From IMG/VR virus record IMGVR_UViG_3300010885_023693, positions 1 to 44,185 of that record: a DNA stretch of 44,185 nt; one strand, given 5' to 3'. This stretch comes from a virus. How positions within the stretch are numbered: position 1 is the first letter of the stretch; each line of letters opens with the position of its first letter. Both the position numbers and the translations under genes were made by a program. The notes under the pieces are model-generated. The model was not told the DNA's origin. It did no database searches and saw nothing but the letters and a program-made list of their open reading frames with translations. Below, in pieces: positions 32,626 to 41,724 of this stretch.

Positions 32626-34569
32626 ATGTCAGAAAAATTAAACGAATCCATTGATACTTTAAATACCACTATAGAAAGTTTTGGAAATTCGATTGCACAA
32701 TTACCAGGAAATATTGCAAAACAAAATGTATCTGAATTAGAAAGAGTATTAAATACAATAACCAATAATGTAAGTACTGCTTTAAATCAAAGTAAACTTG
32801 TAGACACTATAGGTAAATTATCTTCAGCTATTGAAGCTGGTAAACCAGAAACTAATGAAAAAGACAAATCGGATGAAAGTAAAGAAGAAGAAACATTACA
32901 AAAACAAATTTTAGCTGCAATATTAAGTGGTAATGAATTAACTCAGAAACAGTTAGATGAACAACAAAAAATAAAAGAAATTGAAAGTAAGTTTGCAGAA
33001 AAAATAGAAAAATTAAATGAAACTTTAGAGCAATCAAAACAAGCGTTAAGGGAGACTGATTATAGTGAAGAAGTATCTACAGTAAAAGGAAAGTATAGTC
33101 CTTTTAAATTTTCTAAAGCTAAAAACAAGGGTATTTTAGGAGGTATACCTGGCTTTGCGGAAGGATGGGATAATTTAATAAAAGAAAAAGAAAAAAATGA
33201 AATAAGTAAAATTGAAAATAAATATCCTGAAGTAGCTAAAATTAGAGAAAATGAAAAAGAAATAAAAGCGTTGGAGAGACAAAAGAATAGCGAAATAAAA
33301 GAGGCTCTTAATGTACTACCTAAACAACAGGAAATACCTTCACTTGCTGTTCAAGCGAAAGTGTCGGAAGTAGAACAGAAAGCAGGAGAACAGCGATTAC
33401 AAGACGCATTAAATGAAGAAAAGACTAAAAAAGATGATCGTCAGTTAGAATTATTACCTAATAGCTCTTTAGATAATGTAGTTATAACTCCCGAACTAGA
33501 AGAAAAAAACAGAGATGCTGTAGCTAAACAGCAACAACAAATAGTTAATATTATTGAAGCGGCTAAACAAAAACAAAATGAAAGTGTAGGTACATCTGAT
33601 AAAAATAAAAATCCTGAATCAGGAGCTGAGAGTGAAATAACTATTGTAGATATAAAACCAGATGCAATTGAAAAATTAGCAGAAAAAATAGGGGAAAAAC
33701 TTGCAGATGCTATTAATTCTAATAATTTGCAAGAAAGAGAAGAACAAGCAGAACTAGCGGCTTCTGGAATTGAAGGTTTAAATGAAAATGAAATAACGAC
33801 AGAAAAATTAACAAACAATTCTAATCCACCCGTAGAACAATCTCAACCTATTGGTCCGGTTTTACCACAAATAAAAGAAGGTTTTGAACGAATAGAAATG
33901 TCTAATGGACAAGTTAGATATAGAGAAGTAGAAAGTAAAAAATTTGTTAGTATAGAAGAAGCTACAATTGCTGGTACAGTTTTTAGGGAAAATGTTAACG
34001 CAGATACACTAATTGAACCTGGCGGTGAAGGTATACCAAAAAAAGCAGAAGGTGGAGAAGTTTATAACGGAGAACCTGTAGTTGTAGGAGAACAAGGACC
34101 TGAATTATTTATACCTGAAAATAAAGGTCAAATTATAACAAATGAAAATTTTAAATCTAGTACAGAAAGCCAAACTAATATTATTAAAGGTATTTCAGCT
34201 ATACAAAAGACAGCTAGTTCTTTACAAACTAATTTAAACAATACTACATCTAATTTAAACAAAATACAGGGAGATGTGTTAGCTAATACTTCTAGTGTAT
34301 TAGAAAATATATCGAATACAGCCACTCAAATACAAGATAATAGTTCGAGTGAATTATTAAAAAATATGTGTATGTCTTTACACGATATTAGTGAAAAGCT
34401 TGATATTAATAATAATCAAAACAATAGTGGAAATAGTAATGCTATAAATAGTAATTCTACTAGTTCAAGTAATAGTACAACATTTAATATTACAACTACA
34501 GGCAATCCTATAACTAATTCTCGATTAAGAACTGACAGTATGATGAATTTTAGAAGATCTATTAATTAA
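32626..34569 (+). CDS. Tail length tape measure protein (gp29-like position)
   Basis: 647 residues (T4 gp29 has 590). Largely helical and coiled-coil: repeats of Glu/Lys/Gln/Asn such as LTQKQLDEQQKIKEIESKFA and KEKEKNEISKIENKYPEVAK. Near residue 480 it carries the short tape-measure phrase EGGEVYNGEPVVVGEQGPEL then FIPENKGQIITN, which many phage tape measures share (VGE-GPEL). The C-terminal about 130 residues are Asn/Ser/Thr-rich helices followed by a low-complexity NNQNNSGNSN stretch. It would set tube length inside the tube and leave with the DNA. At about 0.15 nm per residue the tail would be near 100 nm. Its place before the tube cap gene agrees. Confidence 0.75.
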   Translation: MSEKLNESIDTLNTTIESFGNSIAQLPGNIAKQNVSELERVLNTITNNVSTALNQSKLVDTIGKLSSAIEAGKPETNEKDKSDESKEEETLQKQILAAILSGNELTQKQLDEQQKIKEIESKFAEKIEKLNETLEQSKQALRETDYSEEVSTVKGKYSPFKFSKAKNKGILGGIPGFAEGWDNLIKEKEKNEISKIENKYPEVAKIRENEKEIKALERQKNSEIKEALNVLPKQQEIPSLAVQAKVSEVEQKAGEQRLQDALNEEKTKKDDRQLELLPNSSLDNVVITPELEEKNRDAVAKQQQQIVNIIEAAKQKQNESVGTSDKNKNPESGAESEITIVDIKPDAIEKLAEKIGEKLADAINSNNLQEREEQAELAASGIEGLNENEITTEKLTNNSNPPVEQSQPIGPVLPQIKEGFERIEMSNGQVRYREVESKKFVSIEEATIAGTVFRENVNADTLIEPGGEGIPKKAEGGEVYNGEPVVVGEQGPELFIPENKGQIITNENFKSSTESQTNIIKGISAIQKTASSLQTNLNNTTSNLNKIQGDVLANTSSVLENISNTATQIQDNSSSELLKNMCMSLHDISEKLDINNNQNNSGNSNAINSNSTSSSNSTTFNITTTGNPITNSRLRTDSMMNFRRSIN

Positions 34570-34572
34570 ATA
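34565..34572 (+). promoter_or_regulatory. TAAATA box before the gp48-like gene
   Basis: ATTAAATA, 5 nt before the ATG at 34578. It contains the stop codon of the tape measure gene. Confidence 0.4.
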
Positions 34573-34577
34573 TTACT

Positions 34578-35759
34578 ATGCCTGCACCCACATACAATAA
34601 CGATATAGATAAATTTCCGGTAAACAACGGTGCCCCTACATTAAATGCAAGTAAAGCTAATTTAAATTATAATGTACATGGAGATTATGCTTGGGCTTTA
34701 AATGCATCAAATTCATTAAGAAGTTTTGTACCTAGAATAGAACTGAAAGAATATAAAGTAACTTCTTCTGCTCAACTTACTCAGTTAAAATTATCGTTAG
34801 CTCAAAATCTTTCTACAGTCGGGTCTAGGTTAGTGTTTGGTGCTCAGATAGGTAACAAGCTTAATACTGGTTATATTGGTAGTATTGCTGTTGCTGGAAT
34901 AGCTGCAATTACAAACACTACAACATTATTGGGATTTAACGCGAATGACCCTTATGAAGGTCTTTATCAAGGAGATCTTACAGGTTTCAATTATGTGTTG
35001 CCGTATCTAAGTCCAGATAATATGATAGCTAGTAATATAGGTACTTGGAATAAAGTAGAGGAAAGCAGAACAATACAACAATTAGCAAAAGGTGCAGGAG
35101 CTGTAGGTAATGCAATAGCTGGAGATGTAGGTAAAACAATTGCTGGTTATTTAGGTAAAGAAGTTAAAGACATTTATGAAGGGGCAAGTGCTATTAATCA
35201 AGCATATTTAGAGTTAACAAACCCGGGTGTTTCTAAAGAATCTGTAAAAGCATTTGCACCAAGCGAAATAGGCGACACTTTAACTACATCGTTTTACCTC
35301 TTTAATACCCAAAAACAACAAGACATACAAGATAATTGGAATTTTTTGTGGACGTTAACTTATCAAAATTTACCTAATAGAAAATCTATAAATTTAATGG
35401 ATCCGCCGTGTATATACTCAGTAGAAGTGCCTGGTTTTAAACGATTTCCATGGGCTGTTATAACCGGCTTAAAAGTTCAAAACGTGGGTACTACTCGTCT
35501 AATTGATATAACTACAGGAGAAATAGCATCAGTTGCGCAAGCGGCAAACAATACTAACATAAAGATTATACCAGAAGTGTATAAAGTTACTATAAATATT
35601 CAAAGTTTATTTATGAACTCCCGTAATTTATTTTATTATATGAAAGACGGTAATACATCGACTAAGATTAATGTAAGAGATCTTTTTAACGGTCAACCAG
35701 AAGGTTTTTACGGCGTTTATGGTGGTGCTAGTGGTGGTGGAGAAACCGGAATATTATAA
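34578..35759 (+). CDS. 48: Baseplate tail-tube cap protein (T4 gp48-like)
   Basis: 393 residues (T4 gp48 has 364). N-terminal FVPRIELKEYKVTSSAQLTQ, a helical Ala/Gly-rich middle, then the part that carries the family look: DPPCIYSVEVPGFKRFPWAV, ITGLKVQNVGTTRLIDITTG, IIPEVYKVTINIQSLFMNSR and NLFYYM. The SVEVPG / VQNVGT / IPEVYKVTI.IQSL order matches gp48-type proteins that sit on the central hub and start tube growth. It follows the tape measure, as expected for the hub-tube junction, and is followed at once by the gp53-like gene. Confidence 0.75.
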   Translation: MPAPTYNNDIDKFPVNNGAPTLNASKANLNYNVHGDYAWALNASNSLRSFVPRIELKEYKVTSSAQLTQLKLSLAQNLSTVGSRLVFGAQIGNKLNTGYIGSIAVAGIAAITNTTTLLGFNANDPYEGLYQGDLTGFNYVLPYLSPDNMIASNIGTWNKVEESRTIQQLAKGAGAVGNAIAGDVGKTIAGYLGKEVKDIYEGASAINQAYLELTNPGVSKESVKAFAPSEIGDTLTTSFYLFNTQKQQDIQDNWNFLWTLTYQNLPNRKSINLMDPPCIYSVEVPGFKRFPWAVITGLKVQNVGTTRLIDITTGEIASVAQAANNTNIKIIPEVYKVTINIQSLFMNSRNLFYYMKDGNTSTKINVRDLFNGQPEGFYGVYGGASGGGETGIL

Positions 35760-35760
35760 T

Positions 35761-36120
35761 ATGGACGGACAAAAACAAAATAATATCTCTACCTTACCAA
35801 TTTTAAACACATTAGCATTAGAAAATCTGTTTAATGTGTATAATGACGGTCAGAATTATCATTATAATTTAATAGGTACCGTTAATATACCTGAAAGTTT
35901 AGATCAAAGTACTTATAGTACTTTTACAGTAACTAATGATAAAATGCCTTGGACATTAATATCTCAAAAAGCGTACAATACCCCTCTATTATGGTGGCTT
36001 ATCTGTACAGTCAATAATATACAAAACCCTATCGATTATCCTGCAGCCGGTACAGTATTAAAGATCTTAACACCTGATTTTGTATCTAGTATATTACAGC
36101 AAATAAAAACTACTAATTAA
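35761..36120 (+). CDS. 53: Baseplate wedge protein, LysM-type (T4 gp53-like)
   Basis: 119 residues. The C-terminal half has the gp53/LysM pattern of phage baseplates: VTNDKMPWTLISQKAYNTPL then LWWLICTVNNIQNPIDYPAA and GTVLKIL, where the protein part D..PWT.IS..AYNTP..WW.I...N is shared with T4-like gp53 and similar wedge proteins. The start at 35761 (one base after the previous stop) is chosen over an in-frame upstream ATG at 35719 inside the gp48-like gene, since the protein begins cleanly with MDGQKQNNISTLPILN. It joins wedges around the hub. The next gene starts at the last base of its stop. Confidence 0.85.
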   Translation: MDGQKQNNISTLPILNTLALENLFNVYNDGQNYHYNLIGTVNIPESLDQSTYSTFTVTNDKMPWTLISQKAYNTPLLWWLICTVNNIQNPIDYPAAGTVLKILTPDFVSSILQQIKTTN

Positions 36121-37691
36121 TGGCTATATCTAATTTAACCTCTAATAGTATACCTTCTACAGAAGTTAATACTAAGTTTTACAACCGTCAAAAATATCAA
36201 ATTGATATTGTGTTTGATAATTTACAAGGTAACAAATTCCAATTAAATTTAGCAAGCTTGGTTACATTAGATATTGAGGAAGATAGTAGAATTTGGTATA
36301 AAAAAGCTAGTTTAGTTATTAGGAATCCAGATAATATATTTGAACAAAAGATAACAACAAGCGCTGCTGCTAATCAATATTATAAATTTAGAAATGATGG
36401 TAGAGATTTAGTTTACGTATCTATTAAAGCTATACAAGATGACGCAATAAAAGATACCGGTATAAAAGTAGACTATGATATATGGGGTATGTCTTATATA
36501 TTTGCAGTATATGATAGAGAAGAAATACCTGGAGATACTTCTAAACAAAAACAATTAAAATTATATTTATGGGAATTTGAACAACAAATATTGAGTGAAA
36601 CTAATGTACAGTGGTCAACTAATGAATTATTACCTTCTACTATTGTACCGGCGTATGCTACAGATGAACAAAAATTAATATTAACAGGAAATGCTATTAA
36701 AGATTTATTAAACAAAAGTTTATCTAATTATGTTTCTCAAGCTTTCGATAAAGAATGGGATATAGGTTCTAGCAAATTGTTCTTTTCAACACCATCTAAC
36801 TATAAAGCTGAAGATACTTTAAGTTATCTTTTAAAAAAACATGTAAGTGCGCAAATAGGTTCTAATAGCGGGGCAGATCCGTGTATATTATCTCGCACAC
36901 GATTTACTAGTCAATGGAAGTTAATTTCTTATAGTAACTTTTTCTCTAAAGCTATAAAAAGTCAAACTTTAAATAATGGTGGTGGTACTGCTACTGCAGG
37001 TGAATTACAAAGAGAAATTATACGCTTATCAGTACAAACAGGTGAAGAGGATCAAAGTTTTTTGTTTAATTTACAACAATCTCCATTCAGTTCTAATATT
37101 GCTAATACTAATTTTGTTAGTAATGTAACTAGTTACATAAAAAATATAAATTTCGTAGATATGTCTACTATAGACAATACCAGTAGTATGGTTACTTCTC
37201 CGTGTTATAGTAATGATATAAAAAATAAATTATTTAAAGTAGATTTCGTTAACAATAATATAGAAAACGTAAAAAACTATATTAATACAAACTATTCCAG
37301 CAAGCTTAAACTATATTCTACACCAGACACTTTAATAACTTTAAATAAAAATAAGATAAACACTCATGCTATTAACAATGTCTATTCTTATAGTCCGGAC
37401 AAAATTAGCCAACTAGCTGAAGGTAGAAATTTTATGTTAACAGCAGCTTTATTTTATAATACTGCTGTAAGCTTTACAGCGCCTGGTTCTGTTAATAGAG
37501 AAGCTGGTACGTTTATTAGTATTGAAAAAGGCAAAGGCGGAATAATTGACGAGTTTTATAATAAACTTTTAGGTCAATGGATGGTTTATAATATATTACA
37601 TCGTTTTTCTGAAAGTGACTACATGAATGAGGTAACTGCATTGAGAGTACATGCTAATGATAACATTGATATAAAGAACAATATAATTTAA
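36120..37691 (+). CDS. Baseplate hub protein (T4 gp27-like, tentative)
   Basis: 523 residues (T4 gp27 has 391). N-terminal half: YQIDIVFDNLQGNKFQLNLA then LVTLDIEEDSRIWYKKASLV and KQLKLYLWEFEQQILSETNV; this reads as the first hub beta-barrel that forms the tube-like ring. Middle: NYKAEDTLSYLLKKHVSAQI. C-terminal: VSFTAPGSVNREAGTFISIE then LLGQWMVYNILHRFSESDYM and NEVTALRVH, a typical ending of hub proteins of the gp27 / late-control-D family (G-W-V..V.H.F....Y...V...R). It would sit between the tube and the gp5-like spike two genes on. Overlap of 1 bp with the upstream gene suggests coupled translation. Confidence 0.65.
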   Translation: MAISNLTSNSIPSTEVNTKFYNRQKYQIDIVFDNLQGNKFQLNLASLVTLDIEEDSRIWYKKASLVIRNPDNIFEQKITTSAAANQYYKFRNDGRDLVYVSIKAIQDDAIKDTGIKVDYDIWGMSYIFAVYDREEIPGDTSKQKQLKLYLWEFEQQILSETNVQWSTNELLPSTIVPAYATDEQKLILTGNAIKDLLNKSLSNYVSQAFDKEWDIGSSKLFFSTPSNYKAEDTLSYLLKKHVSAQIGSNSGADPCILSRTRFTSQWKLISYSNFFSKAIKSQTLNNGGGTATAGELQREIIRLSVQTGEEDQSFLFNLQQSPFSSNIANTNFVSNVTSYIKNINFVDMSTIDNTSSMVTSPCYSNDIKNKLFKVDFVNNNIENVKNYINTNYSSKLKLYSTPDTLITLNKNKINTHAINNVYSYSPDKISQLAEGRNFMLTAALFYNTAVSFTAPGSVNREAGTFISIEKGKGGIIDEFYNKLLGQWMVYNILHRFSESDYMNEVTALRVHANDNIDIKNNII

Positions 37692-37695
37692 TAGT

Positions 37696-38958
37696 ATGGC
37701 ACTTAGCGCAACACAGGTAATAAAAACATACGACTACTACAACACCTTGACGTTGTTACCTGGTTATGTTATGCCTGGTTACGAAGATGAACAAAATATA
37801 ACTAGAGCACATTATAGTACAGATTTTTCATCTAACCCTTTAGGCTCTAAAGTAGACTTCTTTGTACATTTAAATGATCCTTGTAAGTCTATAACAGACC
37901 CTAATCCTGTATTTACTGTACCTAAATCTTTGTCTGCATTAGATCCACAATGGTTTGACGGTTATTGGGACCATGCAATGTTTTATTCCCATCCGTTAGT
38001 TACTGCACAGTTAACTGCTTTACATCCTGATATATATCAAAGTTTTTCAGACTCAGTTGGTACATTAGCTTATGTACCACCAGATTATAACCCTGATAAT
38101 CCAGAAGTATACGGTAGAGCTTCTGTTAATTCTTCATTAAGTCATAAAATACCGGTAAACTTGTTTAACGCAATGGATAGTTTAAATAACGATGTATTTA
38201 AATTATATGATAAGTTTACACCAAATAATCTTGGTTTAACTAAAAATTCTTTTCTAAAACAGGTATTTGCTTTACAAGGCTCTTCTAATACATTACAGTT
38301 AGGATTAAAAACAAGGTTCGGTTCGTTGAAAGTTAAATTACCGTTTGATACAAACATAACAGGTAATATGTTTAACCCGCAAGAATGGGCTCATAAAAAT
38401 ATTATTGAAGGTATTAATACAAATGTTGATAAACTTAATAACTTCCTTAAAAATAATTCCCCGGGTAAATTGTTATCAGAGGGATTAATTAAGTTAAAGA
38501 GTTTATTGCCTAAAATTAATTTACCGTCTATTAGCAAGTTACTAGGTATAGATGTACCAAATATGCCGGCTATTAGTAATGCTATAAAACAAATACAAAA
38601 TTTTGGTAATGCAGTTAAATCCGTAGTAAGTGAAGCTCAAGGAGTAATAAGCGCGGTTAAAGAGACTGCAGGTGCAATTCAAGAAGGTATAGGTACTATA
38701 GCTGGTACTATAAATTCAGAAACTAATGAGATAAAAAATATAGTTAATACAGTCAAAAGACTACCTTCTTCTGTACAAGGATTAGAATCTATAGTTAATG
38801 TTGGAGGTACTAATGTTGGTTTATCTTATCAAACACCTAATGCACCCACTGGATTAGATAAGAACAGTGTAGTAATTATACCTGGTAACACTATTAACTC
38901 CCAAGGCAATACTTCTGTAGTTAAAGTTATTACTAATCAATTCCCACCATCTTCATGA
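37696..38958 (+). CDS. Unrecognised protein of the baseplate operon (420 aa)
   Basis: Not recognised. Residues 1-150 are rich in aromatic residues and proline (YDYYNTLTLLPGYVMPGYED, VTAQLTALHPDIYQSFSDSV). From about 230 to 360 it is a chain of amphipathic helices with Leu/Ile/Val spacing (LLSEGLIKLKSLLPKINLPS, ISNAIKQIQNFGNAVKSVVS, EAQGVISAVKETAGAIQEGI), then a beta-like tail. The helices could form a bundle around the hub or contact a membrane. Its place between the gp27-like and gp5-like genes and a 4-bp overlap with the latter (ATGA at 38955) point to a hub-associated structural or ejected protein. Confidence 0.6.
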   Translation: MALSATQVIKTYDYYNTLTLLPGYVMPGYEDEQNITRAHYSTDFSSNPLGSKVDFFVHLNDPCKSITDPNPVFTVPKSLSALDPQWFDGYWDHAMFYSHPLVTAQLTALHPDIYQSFSDSVGTLAYVPPDYNPDNPEVYGRASVNSSLSHKIPVNLFNAMDSLNNDVFKLYDKFTPNNLGLTKNSFLKQVFALQGSSNTLQLGLKTRFGSLKVKLPFDTNITGNMFNPQEWAHKNIIEGINTNVDKLNNFLKNNSPGKLLSEGLIKLKSLLPKINLPSISKLLGIDVPNMPAISNAIKQIQNFGNAVKSVVSEAQGVISAVKETAGAIQEGIGTIAGTINSETNEIKNIVNTVKRLPSSVQGLESIVNVGGTNVGLSYQTPNAPTGLDKNSVVIIPGNTINSQGNTSVVKVITNQFPPSS

Positions 38959-41150
38959 TTGAAAAATATAATAGTATTTATTTAGGTATCTGTGTACAAA
39001 ACAATGACCCCGATTATAGAGGTAGAATTAAAGTATGGGTACCGCATATTAATCTTAATGTGTATAATAAATGGAACCAGTTAAAACAGGATCAAACATT
39101 TGCGTTTCCTGGTTCTCCTGGGGGTGAAAACTTAAGTCAAATATTACCGGAATTAAAAGATGCTTTACCTTGGGCTGAATTTGCAAGTCCAATAATGGGC
39201 GCATCTACTGCTGGTTATTATAATGCAAGATCAGATACAAATTCAGTATCAGATGCACCTATAATTTACGGACAACCCGGTACTAATTTTAGTAATACAT
39301 TATCATCTACAAGTATAGATCAAGAAAACAAAGGTAACAAGCCTGGTGCATTATATGAAAGCCATCCTATTAGGGATGCATTTAGTAATACTGCTAAAAT
39401 AAATAGTCAAAATTTTAATCAATACGGAGATGCTTACAGGCCTTCAATGTACTCTAATGCTGCTAAAGGTGTATTTTCTGTACCTAATGTTGGTGCCCAT
39501 ATCTGGGTGTTTTTTAGAGATGGTAGTCCATTGTTTCCTGTATACTTTGGGGCTGCATTTGGCCAGGAAGACTTAAATAGTATATTTAAAACTGGAGATG
39601 GAACGTATCCTGATTATCCAGGTTCTTATGAAAATAAAGATTATAGAGCAGGACCTACAACTCCAGATCATTCAATTTATCGTAATAAATTAGTAATTAA
39701 TCAACGCGGTGCTGCAATAGAAATAATTAATACTACTGATAGAGAGTCTTATAAGGTTTCCCATTTTGCTGGGGGTTATTACGAACTAAACAATAAATTT
39801 ACGACTTTATTTAATCCTAAAAACTTTCAACTATTTACTTTAGCTGATAAATACGAAACTATAAACGGACACGGCAATCTTTATATAGGTAGAAATAGCG
39901 ATAATATCGTACAAGGAGATCATTGGTTAAAAGTTGGTAATTTTAATGTTGATGCTCATTCCAGTTGGAATAAGTTGTATCAAACTTTAACCGGTATAAC
40001 TGATCCAACTGCTATAGCTAATCAATTAAAAAGTTTAGCTAACCCGCTTGCAGATCAAGAAAAAACTATGGGTTTTGGTGGTAGTAGTTTTGAATTTATA
40101 GCTAAACATAAAGTTGTGACTGTAGGGTTAACACCTAATACGTCACCAGCTTATAATACAGATTATTTAAACTCTACTTCTATTGTTACTAGCATATCAC
40201 CATTTATACCATACGGCTATTTTGCTCCAATAAAAAGAGATATACATAGATACAAAGAATTATTCTTACCTGATATGCCTGGCGGTAATTATGATATATT
40301 TGCAATGAATCGTTTTAAAATACAGTCTGGTACAGGCGGTGGAACGATACAAACAACCGGCAACTTAAAACTCAATGGCGGTACTGTTAATATAAGAGGA
40401 GAATATGTAGGTATCGGTGCTAAAGATGGTCAAGTTGATATTAATTCTAGTGTTACAACGATAGGTGGAGACACTGTTATACTCAAGAGTAATATCGAAG
40501 GACAAGTTGTAGTTGATAGTACATTAGGGGTATCAAAGAATGTTATTATAGGTGGTGGTGCGTATATTGAAGGGGAATTATTTGTCAATCATGTTACTGC
40601 TCCAATTGAATATCAAGTAACTGAAAACACTCAAATAGAAGCTTACGGACCAGTGATTAACCCAGGTGGTACACCAGACGTAATTGCAAGCGGGTGGAAT
40701 ATAATAGGTTCAGATACAAGCGGAGAAATGCAATTAGTTATACCACCGCTACCAGTAGCTCCTGGGGGTAAGTCTACTGCTTTTACAACCGTTTCTGTAC
40801 AGATAGTTGGCGGTTTAATAAATTTAAACGCTGTTGGTTCCGGGGCATTAATAATTGCTCAACCACACTCTCATGTGTTTAAAAATATACCTCTTACATT
40901 AAAGAATAAGCCTGCAGTTGCTGGGGTTGTTGTACCAGGTCCAAATGAATTTAACACTTATGCTGCAGAAAAAATAGGTATTAGTGATAATACCGCTATA
41001 GGCTCTGAAGCACGTGTTGATGGTAGAATACCTACTGTAGGGGTACCACCACCAGAAATATATGCAGTCGGGGTTGAAGGGTTTCCGTTTAATCAACCAA
41101 ACGGTCCTGGATCAGATCTCGCAGGACCGTCGATAATACCAGGTATTTAA
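38955..41150 (+). CDS. 5: Baseplate central spike (T4 gp5-like), apparently without lysozyme
   Basis: 731 residues (T4 gp5 has 575). The N-terminal OB-fold is clear: YLGICVQNNDPDYRGRIKVW, VPHINLNVYNKWNQLKQDQT, then after an insert FSVPNVGAHIWVFFRDGSPL and FPVYFGAAFG. No lysozyme motif is visible where T4 gp5 has one. Residues about 455-560 give a beta-helical spike of short alternating repeats (TIQTTGNLKLNGGTVNIRGE, VTTIGGDTVILKSNIEGQVV). Farther on lies QPHSHVFKNIPLTL with an HxH pair at residues 638 and 640, recalling the metal-binding apex of P2-type spikes. The protein should pierce the outer membrane. It overlaps the upstream gene by 4 bp and is the last gene of the operon. Confidence 0.8.
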   Translation: MIEKYNSIYLGICVQNNDPDYRGRIKVWVPHINLNVYNKWNQLKQDQTFAFPGSPGGENLSQILPELKDALPWAEFASPIMGASTAGYYNARSDTNSVSDAPIIYGQPGTNFSNTLSSTSIDQENKGNKPGALYESHPIRDAFSNTAKINSQNFNQYGDAYRPSMYSNAAKGVFSVPNVGAHIWVFFRDGSPLFPVYFGAAFGQEDLNSIFKTGDGTYPDYPGSYENKDYRAGPTTPDHSIYRNKLVINQRGAAIEIINTTDRESYKVSHFAGGYYELNNKFTTLFNPKNFQLFTLADKYETINGHGNLYIGRNSDNIVQGDHWLKVGNFNVDAHSSWNKLYQTLTGITDPTAIANQLKSLANPLADQEKTMGFGGSSFEFIAKHKVVTVGLTPNTSPAYNTDYLNSTSIVTSISPFIPYGYFAPIKRDIHRYKELFLPDMPGGNYDIFAMNRFKIQSGTGGGTIQTTGNLKLNGGTVNIRGEYVGIGAKDGQVDINSSVTTIGGDTVILKSNIEGQVVVDSTLGVSKNVIIGGGAYIEGELFVNHVTAPIEYQVTENTQIEAYGPVINPGGTPDVIASGWNIIGSDTSGEMQLVIPPLPVAPGGKSTAFTTVSVQIVGGLINLNAVGSGALIIAQPHSHVFKNIPLTLKNKPAVAGVVVPGPNEFNTYAAEKIGISDNTAIGSEARVDGRIPTVGVPPPEIYAVGVEGFPFNQPNGPGSDLAGPSIIPGI

Positions 41151-41638
41151 GATTTAGGCAATATGTTGTTAGTAGTAACAACATAAACCGGTTCTTTAGT
41201 TTTAATCTTAAGATTTTCAGTTTTAAAGAACTTACTTGGAACGTTTGCAATAGCTTGACCAATGGAAGATACCGGATACTTGCGGCCTTTCTTAGAAGCG
41301 TTAAAGTTATATGCACCTTTCTTAACTGAATCTAATACAGTTGCAACATCACTGTCTTCTGGTATTTGTAACACCCAACCCACTAAATCATTAGTAATAA
41401 GTTTATTAGGGTCTGATACAACAATAACAAACTGTTGCTTAGGTTTTGGTTCCCCTTCTTCTTCAGCTGTTTCTTCAGAAGCATCAACTGCTTCTTCTTC
41501 TGTTTTAGCAGCTTCATCAACAGCTACTGTAGCATTACTTAAGAGATCGAGGATTTCATCGATTGTCTCTTGATTGTCTACAGTCTTTTGCAATGCAGCA
41601 ACTACAGCTTGTAATTTAACGTATTCTTCTTTTGACAT
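41147..41638 (-). CDS. Acidic two-part protein of unknown function (163 aa)
   Basis: Not recognised. Residues 1-45 look helical (MSKEEYVKLQAVVAALQKTV, then DEILDLLSNA), 46-66 form an acidic linker (EEAVDASEETAEEEGEPKPK), and 67-163 form a small mixed domain: FVIVVSDPNKLITNDLVGWV then LQIPEDSDVATVLDSVKKGA and KFFKTENLKIKTKEPVYVVT. It is convergent with the spike gene, overlapping it by 4 bp. No box or Shine-Dalgarno sequence is clear before the ATG at 41638. Presence of a clean start, steady codon use and an internal domain plan argue for a real gene. Confidence 0.7.
   Translation of the reverse strand: MSKEEYVKLQAVVAALQKTVDNQETIDEILDLLSNATVAVDEAAKTEEEAVDASEETAEEEGEPKPKQQFVIVVSDPNKLITNDLVGWVLQIPEDSDVATVLDSVKKGAYNFNASKKGRKYPVSSIGQAIANVPSKFFKTENLKIKTKEPVYVVTTNNILPKS
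41162..41185. other. Perfect 10-bp inverted repeat at the convergent gene ends
   Basis: TATGTTGTTA / TAACAACATA with a GTAG loop, 11 nt beyond the spike gene's stop and inside the end of the convergent gene. No T-run. It may protect or end the tail-operon mRNA. Confidence 0.4.
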
Positions 41639-41724
41639 AGTTTGTATTGGTTACAGGTACTATGTTATACCATATTTTTACTTAATCAAGTATAATCCCT
41701 GAATTTTTCTTGTTTATATATTGT

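Noticed and set aside
35719-35760. Upstream start for the gp53-like gene
   Set aside because: It would read 14 extra residues (MVVLVVVEKPEYYN) inside the end of the gp48-like gene. The ATG one base after that gene's stop is simpler.
39600-40300. Lysozyme domain within the gp5-like spike, as in T4
   Set aside because: No Glu-Asp-Thr type catalytic pattern or helical lysozyme sequence is visible in the region between the OB-fold and the beta-helix.
41262-41573. 103-residue open frame on the plus strand
   Set aside because: It is antisense to the 163-residue acidic gene and its Ser/Thr/Ala-rich translation has no domain pattern.
41660-41700. Possible sigma-70-like promoter (TTGATT ... TATAAC, minus strand) before the 163-residue gene
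   Set aside because: The spacer is only 14 bp and the region is A+T-rich. It is too weak to call.
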